From Actinoplanes auranticolor (lineage in GTDB: Bacteria > Actinomycetota > Actinomycetes > Mycobacteriales > Micromonosporaceae), in contig NZ_BOQL01000001.1 in NCBI RefSeq assembly GCF_018332655.1, forward strand, positions 62,001 through 126,000: a DNA stretch of 64,000 nucleotides, written 5' to 3'. The notes under the pieces are model-generated. The model did not search any database. It was not told where the DNA came from and worked only from the letters and a program-made list of their open reading frames with translations. This document shows positions 16,394-24,346 of the stretch, piece by piece (the stretch's first letter is position 1; the number at the start of each line of letters is the position of its first letter). A program made the translations under genes and the position numbers.

Positions 16394-16938
16394 GCTGTCG
16401 CTCCGGGGTCGGTGGGGAGGGCGGTGAGGTGTTTGCGCAGGCGGCGCCGGGCGCGCAGGAGCCGCAGGCTGAAGGCGGTGGCGGAGATGCCGAGCACCCG
16501 GGCGGCCTGCGGGCCGGTCAGGTCCTCGAACACGGTCAGGGTGAGCACCTGCTGGTCGCCCGGGCTGAGCCGCGCCCAGGCCCGGGTCAGGTCGAGACGG
16601 GCGGCGACGTCGTCGGGCGGCGCCCCGCTGTCCGTGGCCCCGGGCTCGCGCAGGATACGCAGCGCGACGGCCTGCTGACGGTGGTCGCTGCGGCGGCTGT
16701 TGCGCAGCAGATGGTGCGCCACCGTGAACAACCAGGCCCGGGCCTGATCCAGGTCGGGCGGGACGTCGTCGAGGCGGCGCCACGCGGTCAGGAAGACCTC
16801 GGCGACCACGTCCTCCGCGGCGAGGGCGTGGGTGCGCCGCTCGACGAAGAGGAGCAGATCGTCGTACGCGGCCTCGAACAGGGCTCGGAAGGCGACCTCG
16901 GCGGCGGGCTCAGTGCCCGTCGGTGGGTCGGCCGTCAT
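16390..16938 (-). CDS. ECF-type RNA polymerase sigma factor
   Basis: About 182 residues with sigma region 2 (FRALFEAAYDDLLLFVERR, EDVVAEVFLTAWRRLDDV, ARAWLFTVAHHLLRN) and region 4 (LSPGDQQVLTLTVFEDL, QAARVLGISATAFSLRLLRAR). It heads a coupled pair with the membrane protein downstream, which probably regulates it. ATG at 16938 is used; an in-frame GTG at 16965 would add nine residues, and neither has a clear ribosome binding site. Confidence 0.9.
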   Translation of the reverse strand: MTADPPTGTEPAAEVAFRALFEAAYDDLLLFVERRTHALAAEDVVAEVFLTAWRRLDDVPPDLDQARAWLFTVAHHLLRNSRRSDHRQQAVALRILREPGATDSGAPPDDVAARLDLTRAWARLSPGDQQVLTLTVFEDLTGPQAARVLGISATAFSLRLLRARRRLRKHLTALPTDPGATA

Positions 16939-16993
16939 GGGGGCATGGGATCTGGTCACGTCCACTCATGTCCATCACGAGGCGGATCACTAC

Positions 16994-16999
16994 TACCCT
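16994..16999 (+). promoter_or_regulatory. -10 box of the VOC protein gene
   Basis: TACCCT is placed 7 nt before the ATG at 17007, which lacks a ribosome binding site. This predicts a leaderless transcript and supports that start over upstream in-frame codons. Confidence 0.45.
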
Positions 17000-17006
17000 G
17001 CCGGTC

Positions 17007-17393
17007 ATGGTCTCGCTCATCCGCAACGTGTCGTTCGACTGCGCCGACCCGTACCCGTTGGCGGCCTTCTGGGCCGAGGTGATCGGTCACCCGGTCCACC
17101 CGGAGTGCGCACCCGGCGACGCCGAGGTCGTCGTCGAGCCGCCGGGCGGGCCCCGGCTGTACTTCCAGGCCGTGCCGGAGAGCAAGCAGGGCAAGAACCG
17201 GGTGCACGTCTGCCTCGAACCGAGCGACCGGGGCCGCGACGCGGAGGTCGAGCGCCTGCTGGCGCTGGGCGCGTCCGTGCATGCCGACCACCGCATGCCC
17301 GACGGCGCCGGCTGGGTCGTGCTGAGCGACCCAGCCGGCAACGAGTTCTGCGTCACGCGCTCCGGGGCCGAACGGCATCCCGGGCAGCCGTGA
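17007..17393 (+). CDS. VOC (glyoxalase/bleomycin resistance fold) protein
   Basis: The 128-residue protein has the betaalphabetabetabeta pattern of a VOC domain: RNVSFDCADPYPLAAFWAEV at the N-terminus, GPRLYFQ in the middle, RVHVCLEP, and the closing GWVVLSDPAGNEFCV. Such proteins are metal-dependent lyases, dioxygenases or ligand binders; the substrate cannot be read from sequence. It is divergent from the ECF sigma factor and ends 18 nt before a convergent hydrolase gene. Confidence 0.85.
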   Translation: MVSLIRNVSFDCADPYPLAAFWAEVIGHPVHPECAPGDAEVVVEPPGGPRLYFQAVPESKQGKNRVHVCLEPSDRGRDAEVERLLALGASVHADHRMPDGAGWVVLSDPAGNEFCVTRSGAERHPGQP

Positions 17394-17411
17394 GATCCGG
17401 GCGACCGGCCG

Positions 17412-19634
17412 TCAGCGGTACGCCGAGATGGTCACCGGCCGGTAGCCCGCCTCCTTCTCCTGGGCCCAGCGCGGCTGGTACGTGTAGAAGTTCCAGGTGC
17501 TGAACGAGCGGGTCGGCGGCCCGCCGTCCCGGGTCGCGATGGCCGCCCAGCGCACCGCCGGGCCGACGGTGTAGACGTCCTTGTCGGTCAGCCGGAAGCC
17601 GTCGGCCGCCGCCGCGTCGAACCAGGCCTGGTACGCGGCCGCCGTCGCACCGTGGATCGCCCGGTACGGCGTCGCCGTGTTCCCGCTGCCGGCAGTGCCC
17701 GGGTCAGCCAGCCACACCGCCGCGTACCGGGCCTGCCCGGCCAGCTCGTAGCCGTCCACCGAGATCAGGCGGTAGCCCTTGGCGTCGTACTCGTCGGCGT
17801 GCTGCTGGTATTCGGCGTCGGTCATCCGGATGTGGCTGATCCACAACCTCTTGTCCGGGTTGGCCGTCCAGACCGAGGCGTACCGTGGCTGGTCGCCGTC
17901 GCGCCAGCCGGAGACCTTGGTCATCCGGTAGCCGGCCTTCTTCAGCTGGTCGAAACGGGCGCTGAACGCGGCGAACGTCTGCCCGTGGGTGGCCGCCCAG
18001 GGCGTGCCGTCGGTGTTGCGGACCCAGGTGCTGGCGTAGGTCGTACCGCTGTCGCCGCGGTGGCCGTTGACGTCGACGAGCCGGAAGCCGTCGGCCTTGG
18101 TGGTGTCGACCAGGGCCTGGTAGCCGGCGGCCGGGGTCGCGCGGTGCGAGCGCCAGTCGCGCCCGTCGCGTTCCCAGATGGTCGAGTAGTACGGGCCCTG
18201 GGCGAGGAAGTCGTCGGCGGCCCGGCACAGCCGCTCCTCGGCGGCGGCCCAGTCGAAGCTGCCCCAGGCGTGCTGGTTGGTCAGCAGCACCACGTTGAGC
18301 CCGTTGACGCAGCGGGCCGCCACGGTCTGGGTCGCCGCCAGCCGGCCGTTGTGCGAGTACGCGGTCTTGGTGCCGGCCGGGAAGTTCCAGTACGTCTCGG
18401 CCGTACGCGGGGTGCCGAAGTTCCACCAGTGCGCGTAGAACGTCGCCACCGCCGAGGCGGTCATGGACAGCCCGCCGTGCGCGGCCATCGACTCCAGCAC
18501 CCAGCCGCCGTCGGCGTAGCAGCGCCGCTGCCCGGCCTCCCCGGCGAACGTGCTGATCGGCACGTTGGCGTTCCAGTTCTTGTCGACGCACCAGTACGCG
18601 GGCTCGCGGGTGTTACGGGTGAGCCGCTTGGTGCGGGACAGCACCACGTCGCCGGACGCGATCCCGAGCGGGGCCAGCAGCCGCTGGTAGACGTAGTCGC
18701 GGTACGGCAGCTTGCCGGCTTTCTCGATCACCAGGCCGAGGATCAGGTAGCCGAGGTTGGAGTAGTGGTACTCGGCATCGGGCGCCGCGTCGAGGCCCAG
18801 CCCGAGCATGAACTCGGTGAAGTCGCGCGGCGTCGGCGGTGCGTTCAGGTTGCCGGCCTGGTAGACCTCCCAGGCCCGGAACAGGTAGTCGGTGGTCTTG
18901 TTGTTGTCGAAGCCGCCCCGGTGCCCGACCAGGTCCCGGACCCGCAGGTCGGCGATGCGCTCGTCGAAGCCGGCGGGCAGGTCGACGGTCAGGATGCAGT
19001 CGGCCGGGCCGCCCTTCACGCAGAACACATAGTCGGTCTTCTCGAGCAGGTCGCGTTCGTCGAGGTCGTGGATCGCCGCGGCGGTCAGCGGCTTGGTGAT
19101 GCTGGCGATGCGGAACAGCTCGTTGTCCGGGGTCGCCGGGCCGAGGTCGGTGACGTCGCCGGCCGGGGCGTTGCGGGCCCACCACGGGCCGACCCGGCCG
19201 TAGCCCTGGTCGTAGATGGTGGCGCACTCGTTGGCGACGGCGAGTGACGCGGTCATGAAGCCCCAGTCCTGCATCATCTGGGTGACCTGGGCGTCGAAGC
19301 CGGCGAACCGGGACTCGGCGAAGGCCGGCACCTCGCAGCCCAGCTCGCGGTGGCGGTAGAGCGGTGGGGCGGCGCCGTCGGTGAGCACGGCCGCGGGGGG
19401 TTGCCCGGCGGCCTCGACGCGGATCGCGTCCGCGCCGGCGGGCGGGGGAGTCAGCTCCTCGCCGGGCCGCATCCGGTCGCCGGCTTTGAGCAGCAGGTCG
19501 CGCACGGCGGTGACGGATTGCTGGAGCCGGCCGGGGTCAGGCTCCGCGGTGGGAGCGCCGGGCGCCGGGGCTGCGGCGAGCCCCAGCCAGAGCGTGGTGG
19601 CGGCGGCGACGGCCAGACCTTTTCGCGTACGCAT
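17412..19634 (-). CDS. Secreted serine hydrolase with C-terminal polyglycine-hydrolase-like repeats
   Basis: The 740-residue protein has a signal peptide (cleavage near PAPGAP, about residue 27), then a beta-lactamase-fold domain with SxxK in IASITKPL, YxN in YHYSNLGYL and HNGRLAATQT as the third element. The last 260 residues hold about four repeats of roughly 55 residues, each with a GYR(M/L)xxVxG(W/Y) start and a YAxVW core, as in fungal and bacterial polyglycine hydrolases. It probably acts outside the cell as a peptidase or esterase. The ATG follows AGGAGG with good spacing. Confidence 0.85.
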   Translation of the reverse strand: MRTRKGLAVAAATTLWLGLAAAPAPGAPTAEPDPGRLQQSVTAVRDLLLKAGDRMRPGEELTPPPAGADAIRVEAAGQPPAAVLTDGAAPPLYRHRELGCEVPAFAESRFAGFDAQVTQMMQDWGFMTASLAVANECATIYDQGYGRVGPWWARNAPAGDVTDLGPATPDNELFRIASITKPLTAAAIHDLDERDLLEKTDYVFCVKGGPADCILTVDLPAGFDERIADLRVRDLVGHRGGFDNNKTTDYLFRAWEVYQAGNLNAPPTPRDFTEFMLGLGLDAAPDAEYHYSNLGYLILGLVIEKAGKLPYRDYVYQRLLAPLGIASGDVVLSRTKRLTRNTREPAYWCVDKNWNANVPISTFAGEAGQRRCYADGGWVLESMAAHGGLSMTASAVATFYAHWWNFGTPRTAETYWNFPAGTKTAYSHNGRLAATQTVAARCVNGLNVVLLTNQHAWGSFDWAAAEERLCRAADDFLAQGPYYSTIWERDGRDWRSHRATPAAGYQALVDTTKADGFRLVDVNGHRGDSGTTYASTWVRNTDGTPWAATHGQTFAAFSARFDQLKKAGYRMTKVSGWRDGDQPRYASVWTANPDKRLWISHIRMTDAEYQQHADEYDAKGYRLISVDGYELAGQARYAAVWLADPGTAGSGNTATPYRAIHGATAAAYQAWFDAAAADGFRLTDKDVYTVGPAVRWAAIATRDGGPPTRSFSTWNFYTYQPRWAQEKEAGYRPVTISAYR

Positions 19635-19752
19635 GCAGGTGCCTCCTGGGTCGAAGAGCGAATTCGTCCCAGGAGGCGTATCAGGGCTGAGCAGGCAGAA
19701 CGGGCGAGTTCCGCGCTGAGCGGACGGATGGCGGGGCCGGTGGTGCCGGTGG

Positions 19753-20961
19753 CTACTGGCGGTATGTCTCGAGGAAACGGCGGAGCCGGTCGGTGGCGTC
19801 GTCGAGCACGTCGACCGGGGCCAGGAAGACCATCCGCAGGTGGTCCGGGGTGGGCAGGTTGAAGCCGGTGCCGTGGGAGAGCAGCATCAGCTGCTGTTCC
19901 AGCAGGTCGATGATCATCTTCTGGTCGTCGCGGATCTTGTGGACCTCGGGGTCCAGCCGGGCGAAGAGGTACAGTGCGCCGGCCGGGCGGACGCAGGTCA
20001 CGCCCGGGATCTCGTTCATCTTGCGCCAGGCGTGGTTGCGCTGCTCGTACAGGCGCCCGCCCGGTCGGATCAGCGTGGTGATGCTCTGGAAGCCGCCGAG
20101 TGCGGTCTGCACGGCGTGCTGGGCCGGCACGTTCGGGCACAGCCGCATGTTGGCCAGCAGTTGCAGGCCCTCCAGGTACTCCGAGGCGTGGGTGGTCGGC
20201 CCGCTGACCGCCATCCAGCCCGACCGGAAGCCGGCCGCCCGGTACGCCTTGGACAGCCCGCTCATGGTCAGCACGAGCAGGTCCGGCGCGAGCGCGGCGG
20301 CGCACTCGTGCTTCGCGTCGTCGTACAGGATCTTGTCGTAGATCTCGTCCGCCAGGACCAGCAGGTGGTGGCGCCGGGCGATCTCCAGCAGGCCCAGCAG
20401 GGTCTCCCGGGAGTACACCGCGCCGGTGGGGTTGTTCGGGTTGATGATCACGATGGCCCGGGTGTTCGGCGTGACCTGGGCGGCCACGTGCTCCAGGTCG
20501 GGCGCCCAGTCCTGGGTCTCGTCGCAGCGGTAGTGCACCGGCCGCCCGCCGCACAGCGTCACCGCGCCGGTCCACAGCGGATAGTCCGGGCTCGGCACGA
20601 GCACCTCGTCGCCGGTGTTGAGCAGCGCCTGCAGCGACATCACGATCAGCTCGGAGACGCCGTTGCCCAGGAACACGTCGTCGGGCTGCACATTCTCGAC
20701 CCCGAGGGTCTGGTAGTACTGCGCGACGGCGACCCGGGCGGAGTAGATGCCCCGCGCGTCGCTGTAGCCCTCGGCGTCGCCCAGGTGCATCACCATGTCG
20801 GCGACGATCGGCTCCGGTGTGCTCAGTCCCCAGGGAGCCGGGTTGCCCAGGTTGAGCTTGAGGATGCGGTGCCCCGCGGCTTCCAGCTCCTGGGCGCGGC
20901 GCAGCACCGGGCCACGGATGTCGTACCGGACGTTCTTGAGCCTGCTCGCCTGCTCGACCAT
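19753..20961 (-). CDS. PLP-dependent aminotransferase, alanine aminotransferase (AlaA-like) type
   Basis: The 402-residue fold-type I aminotransferase matches the AlaA/AlaT length and motifs: LNLGNPAPWG, GNGVSELI, PSPDYPLW, INPNNPTG, ADEIYDKI and the PLP lysine in SGLSKAYRAAGFR, then the terminal arginine region MRLCPN. It should interconvert pyruvate/alanine and 2-oxoglutarate/glutamate. It starts at ATG 20961, 9 nt downstream of the histidine kinase gene, in the same direction. Confidence 0.92.
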   Translation of the reverse strand: MVEQASRLKNVRYDIRGPVLRRAQELEAAGHRILKLNLGNPAPWGLSTPEPIVADMVMHLGDAEGYSDARGIYSARVAVAQYYQTLGVENVQPDDVFLGNGVSELIVMSLQALLNTGDEVLVPSPDYPLWTGAVTLCGGRPVHYRCDETQDWAPDLEHVAAQVTPNTRAIVIINPNNPTGAVYSRETLLGLLEIARRHHLLVLADEIYDKILYDDAKHECAAALAPDLLVLTMSGLSKAYRAAGFRSGWMAVSGPTTHASEYLEGLQLLANMRLCPNVPAQHAVQTALGGFQSITTLIRPGGRLYEQRNHAWRKMNEIPGVTCVRPAGALYLFARLDPEVHKIRDDQKMIIDLLEQQLMLLSHGTGFNLPTPDHLRMVFLAPVDVLDDATDRLRRFLETYRQ

Positions 20962-20970
20962 GCGGCCAGC

Positions 20971-22722
20971 CTAGGCCAGGTCGGCGGCCAGCAGCTCGGG
21001 TCCGGGGGCCGGGGCCACCGGGGAGGCGGCCATGGTGAACCAGAAGATGCTGCCCCCGCCCGGGTTGGGCTCGACGCCCAGCTCACCGCCGTGCAGGGCG
21101 ACGATCTTGCGGCAGACGGCCAGGCCGAGCCCGGTGCCGGGAAAGCCCTCGGCCGCGGGCGCCCGGTGGAACGGCGCGAAGATCCGGGTGCGGTGGTCCT
21201 CCGGTACGCCGATCCCGCGGTCCGCGACCTCGATGCGCACCCGGCCGGGGGCGTGCTCGCGGGCGGTCACGGTCACCCGGGCGGCCGTACCGTGCCGGAC
21301 GAAGCGCACCGCGTTGCCGACGAGCTGGCTGAGCAGCTCACCGAGCAGGTCCGGGTCGGCGGTGACCGGCGGCAGCTCACCCACGTCGATGCTGGGTCGT
21401 TCGCCGTCGACGTGGTCGAGGCGGGCGGCCACGACGCCCAGAGCGAGTCCGCCCGCATCGACCGGTCCGGGCTTGAGGGCGGTGTCGCTCGTGGTCGAGT
21501 ACGTCAGCAGGTCGCCGACCAGCTTCAGCATCCGGTCGGAGCTGCGGCCGATGCGGTCCAGGAAGCCGCGCGTGGCCGGGTCGAGCGCTGCGTCGGTGTC
21601 CTCCAGCAGCAGCTCGGTGAAGCCGGCGATGGTGTGCAGCGGGGCGTGCAGGTGGTCGGCGGCCGCGCGGGCGAAGCCGGCGAGTTCCTCCTCCTGTGCG
21701 CGCAGCTGCTGCTCGGCGGCCAGCGCCTGCTCCCGCAGCTCCTGCTGGGCGGCCTGGTGGCGGGCGAGCTCGGCCCGGTGCCGGTCCCGGTCGGCGCGGC
21801 GGTCGGCGGCGGCCTGCCGGGCCCGCGCCTCGGCCCGGGTGCGGCCCCGGTCGGCGGCCAGCAGAACCACGGCGACCAGCAGGCTGATCAGGGCGGCACC
21901 GAGCAGGGTGAACGGCGCCGCGGCGGCCCGGGCGGCGCTGATCAACGCGGTCGTCGGGTGGACCCGTACCTGCCAGGTGTGACCGGCGGTCGCGACGTCG
22001 ACGGTGCCGCTCGCGTCCCCGGCCGGGTCGCCGCCCTCGGCCCAGCGGGCGATCTCGTGGGTCACGCCGTCCGGGGAGGTCTCGGTGAGCACGGTGGCCA
22101 CGCCGGTGACGCCGGCGCCGCGCAGCGACTCGCGCAGCAGGTCCGGTGCCCGGACGGCGAGCACGACCCAGCCGCGGAACTCGCGGTCGTGCACCGGCGC
22201 GATGAGCTGGAACGCCGGCTGGCGGTGGGCCGGCGGCAGGCCGAGGTCGGCGGGCAGCACGTGTGCGGGGCTGGCCACGAGCCGGCCGCTGTCGCGGGCC
22301 ACGGCCAGGCCGCGGGCCAGCTCCGGCTCGGCGGACAGGACCGTACGCGCCGGTGGGGTGCTGCCGTCGAGGGTGTGCTGGGCGCGTACGCCGTGGTCGG
22401 CGCCGACCACCACGATCTGGTGGGCGCCGGGCAGGCGCTCGCCGGCGATGCGCGCCACCGTGGGGGCCAGCGAGCCGGTGGGCTGGGTGGCGGCGGCCGC
22501 GACGAGGTCGTGCATCGTGTCCGCGTACCGCTGGAAGGTCGTGTCCAGGGCGCCGCGCACGCTCGCGGTCCGCAGCGCGAGCGCCGCGGTGCCGGCGTCC
22601 CGCGCGGTCGCGGCGAGCCCGCCGGCCGCCGCCGCACCGGTGCCGACCCCGAGGGTCAGGACGGTGGCGGCGAGGGCGACGCGGCGCCGGCCGGGGGAGC
22701 CGGCCACCTTCCGGATATTCAC
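20971..22722 (-). CDS. Membrane sensor histidine kinase
   Basis: The 583-residue kinase has a first membrane helix near residues 14-38, a large extracytoplasmic sensor of CHASE type, a second helix near 268-292 (LLGAALISLLVAVVLLA), a long basic coiled coil and a kinase core. The phosphoacceptor His lies in AADHLHAPLHTI, a divergent H box like those of phytochrome-type kinases; N box QLVGNAVRFV, G1 ADRGIGVP and G2 GTGLGLAVC follow. It is divergent from the single-domain regulator at 22866, its likely partner. GTG start after GAGGGGG. Confidence 0.92.
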   Translation of the reverse strand: MNIRKVAGSPGRRRVALAATVLTLGVGTGAAAAGGLAATARDAGTAALALRTASVRGALDTTFQRYADTMHDLVAAAATQPTGSLAPTVARIAGERLPGAHQIVVVGADHGVRAQHTLDGSTPPARTVLSAEPELARGLAVARDSGRLVASPAHVLPADLGLPPAHRQPAFQLIAPVHDREFRGWVVLAVRAPDLLRESLRGAGVTGVATVLTETSPDGVTHEIARWAEGGDPAGDASGTVDVATAGHTWQVRVHPTTALISAARAAAAPFTLLGAALISLLVAVVLLAADRGRTRAEARARQAAADRRADRDRHRAELARHQAAQQELREQALAAEQQLRAQEEELAGFARAAADHLHAPLHTIAGFTELLLEDTDAALDPATRGFLDRIGRSSDRMLKLVGDLLTYSTTSDTALKPGPVDAGGLALGVVAARLDHVDGERPSIDVGELPPVTADPDLLGELLSQLVGNAVRFVRHGTAARVTVTAREHAPGRVRIEVADRGIGVPEDHRTRIFAPFHRAPAAEGFPGTGLGLAVCRKIVALHGGELGVEPNPGGGSIFWFTMAASPVAPAPGPELLAADLA

Positions 22723-22809
22723 GCCCCCTCTATCGACGGCGGCCCGGGGCGGTTGAGAGGCCGCACCCGGGGTTGCCGCATTGCTCCCGTTCCCGGCGAA
22801 GATGCTCGC

Positions 22810-22829
22810 ATAACGGATATATTCGGCAA
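22810..22829. promoter_or_regulatory. ATAACGGATATATTCGG motif in divergent promoter region
   Basis: ATAAC, GGATAT and TCGG occur here with nearly the same spacing as at 6585-6606 upstream of the other single-domain regulator. The motif lies 36 nt from the regulator ATG. It may be the promoter itself or a shared operator. Confidence 0.45.
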
Positions 22830-22865
22830 CGCAGAGGCTGGCCGGACCGCGTGGAGTGGAGGACG

Positions 22866-23240
22866 ATGAGCACGATCCTCCTCGTCGAAGACGATCCGGA
22901 CATCCGCCACCTGGTGTCGTACAAGCTCACCAAGGGCGGCTTCGACGTGGTCGACGTGGCCGACGGGCTCGCCGCGCTGCGCGCCGCCCGGGAGAACCCG
23001 CCCGACCTGGTGCTGCTGGACGTGCGGATGCCCCGGATGTCGGGCATCGAGGTCTGCCGTGAGCTGCGTGCCGGGCCGCTGCCGGCGACCGTCCCGATCA
23101 TCATGCTCACCGCGCGGTCGCGGCCGCAGGACCTCGAGCTGGGGTACGCGGCCGGCGCCACCGAGTACATCGTCAAGCCGTTCAGCCCCCGTGACCTGCA
23201 GGAACGGGTGGAGGCCGCGCTGGCCCGGGTGAACAGCTGA
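22866..23240 (+). CDS. Single-domain response regulator (CheY-like)
   Basis: The 124-residue receiver has E8-D9-D10, phosphoacceptor Asp in LLDVRMP, the LTARS threonine and the lysine in IVKPFSPRDL. It lacks an output domain. GGAGG precedes the ATG at 22866. Its stop codon overlaps the next ATG by one base (TGATG), so it is coupled to a HEAT-repeat protein and, through that, to a glycosyltransferase. The operon suggests that phosphorylation controls polysaccharide synthesis by protein contact. The divergent histidine kinase is the likely phosphate donor. Confidence 0.93.
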   Translation: MSTILLVEDDPDIRHLVSYKLTKGGFDVVDVADGLAALRAARENPPDLVLLDVRMPRMSGIEVCRELRAGPLPATVPIIMLTARSRPQDLELGYAAGATEYIVKPFSPRDLQERVEAALARVNS

Positions 23241-24346
23241 TGCTGGGCCTGTTCACTGTCGTGCTCGAAGTGCTGGCCGGTGTCGTCGCCGTGACCGTGC
23301 TCGCGATCGTCGGGGTACGGGTGTTCCGCAAGGTCCGGCAGCGCCGCCGGGCCGCCCTGGCCGCCGGGCCACGCCAGGCGTTGCTGGCCTTCGTCGCCGA
23401 CAACGGCGAGCACGGGGCCCAGGAGCTGGTCGCCATCCCCGACGACGCCTGGCGGGCCGCTGAGCCCGGTGCCCTGGCGCTGCTCGGCAAGCTGCGCGGC
23501 GAGGCGCACCTCGCGCTGGTCTCCGTCTTCCTGCAGCGGGGCATCGCCCGTACGGCCCTGGGCGACCTGCACTCGCGCAGCCGGGTCAAGCGGGCCCGGG
23601 CCGCCCAGGTGCTCGGCGACCTCGAGCTGCGCCAGGCCGTGCCGGAGCTGTGCCGGCTGCTCACCGACCGGCACGACGAGGTCCGCGTCGTGGCCGTCCG
23701 CGCGCTGGGCCGCATCGGTGATCCGGCCGCCGCCTGGCGCATCATCGCCAGCCTGGACCGCTCCGACCCGGTGCCCTCGCTGCTGGCCACCCACACGCTG
23801 GTGCAGCTCGGCGCCGAGGCCGAGGTGACGCTCTCGGCCGCCCTCGACCATCCGCAGGCCCGGGTCCGCGCCGTCTGCCTGGACGCGCTCGGACTGCTCG
23901 GCGCCACCGGATCCGTGCACCGGATGGCCCGGGTGCTGCGCGAGGACAGCTACCTGGACGTCCGGGTGGCCGCCGCGACCAACCTGGGCAAGCTCGGCAC
24001 CCGCGGTGCCCTCGAACCGCTGCAGCAGGCGCTGAGCCCGTCGCGGCCCGCGGCGCTGCGGGCGGCTGCGGCCCGGGCCCTGGGGGAGCTGGGCGCCCCC
24101 AGCGCGGTGCCGATCCTGGCCGACCTGCTCGGCGACGACGAGTTCCAGGTCGCCCACGAGGCCGCGCACGCCCTGCGGCGGCTCGGCCCGGCCGGCGCCG
24201 GCGCGCTCGCCGACGCGATCGAGTCCGAGCGCACGCAGGCCGGGGCCCACGCGCGGCCGTCGGCCTCCGCCAGCCACGCCCAGGAGGCCCTGGCGCTGTC
24301 ACGGGTCGGCGCCGAGCACGGCGAACGCGTGGGGGCCGGGGCGTGA
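23240..24346 (+). CDS. Membrane-anchored HEAT-repeat protein
   Basis: The 368-residue protein has one N-terminal membrane helix (about residues 5-26) and then tandem HEAT/PBS-lyase-type repeats of about 30 residues (for example RAAQVLGDLELRQAVPELCR, VRVVAVRALGRIGDPAA, AAARALGELGAPSAVPILAD). Such repeats form a protein-binding solenoid. It is overlapped at both ends, by the receiver upstream and the glycosyltransferase downstream, so it may act as the adaptor between them. No enzymatic motif is visible. Confidence 0.85.
   Translation: MLGLFTVVLEVLAGVVAVTVLAIVGVRVFRKVRQRRRAALAAGPRQALLAFVADNGEHGAQELVAIPDDAWRAAEPGALALLGKLRGEAHLALVSVFLQRGIARTALGDLHSRSRVKRARAAQVLGDLELRQAVPELCRLLTDRHDEVRVVAVRALGRIGDPAAAWRIIASLDRSDPVPSLLATHTLVQLGAEAEVTLSAALDHPQARVRAVCLDALGLLGATGSVHRMARVLREDSYLDVRVAAATNLGKLGTRGALEPLQQALSPSRPAALRAAAARALGELGAPSAVPILADLLGDDEFQVAHEAAHALRRLGPAGAGALADAIESERTQAGAHARPSASASHAQEALALSRVGAEHGERVGAGA

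Noticed and set aside
19840..22869. Plus-strand open frame of 1009 codons
   Set aside because: It lies opposite the aminotransferase and histidine kinase genes, whose motifs are intact on the minus strand; its composition is Gly/Arg/His-rich with no domain.
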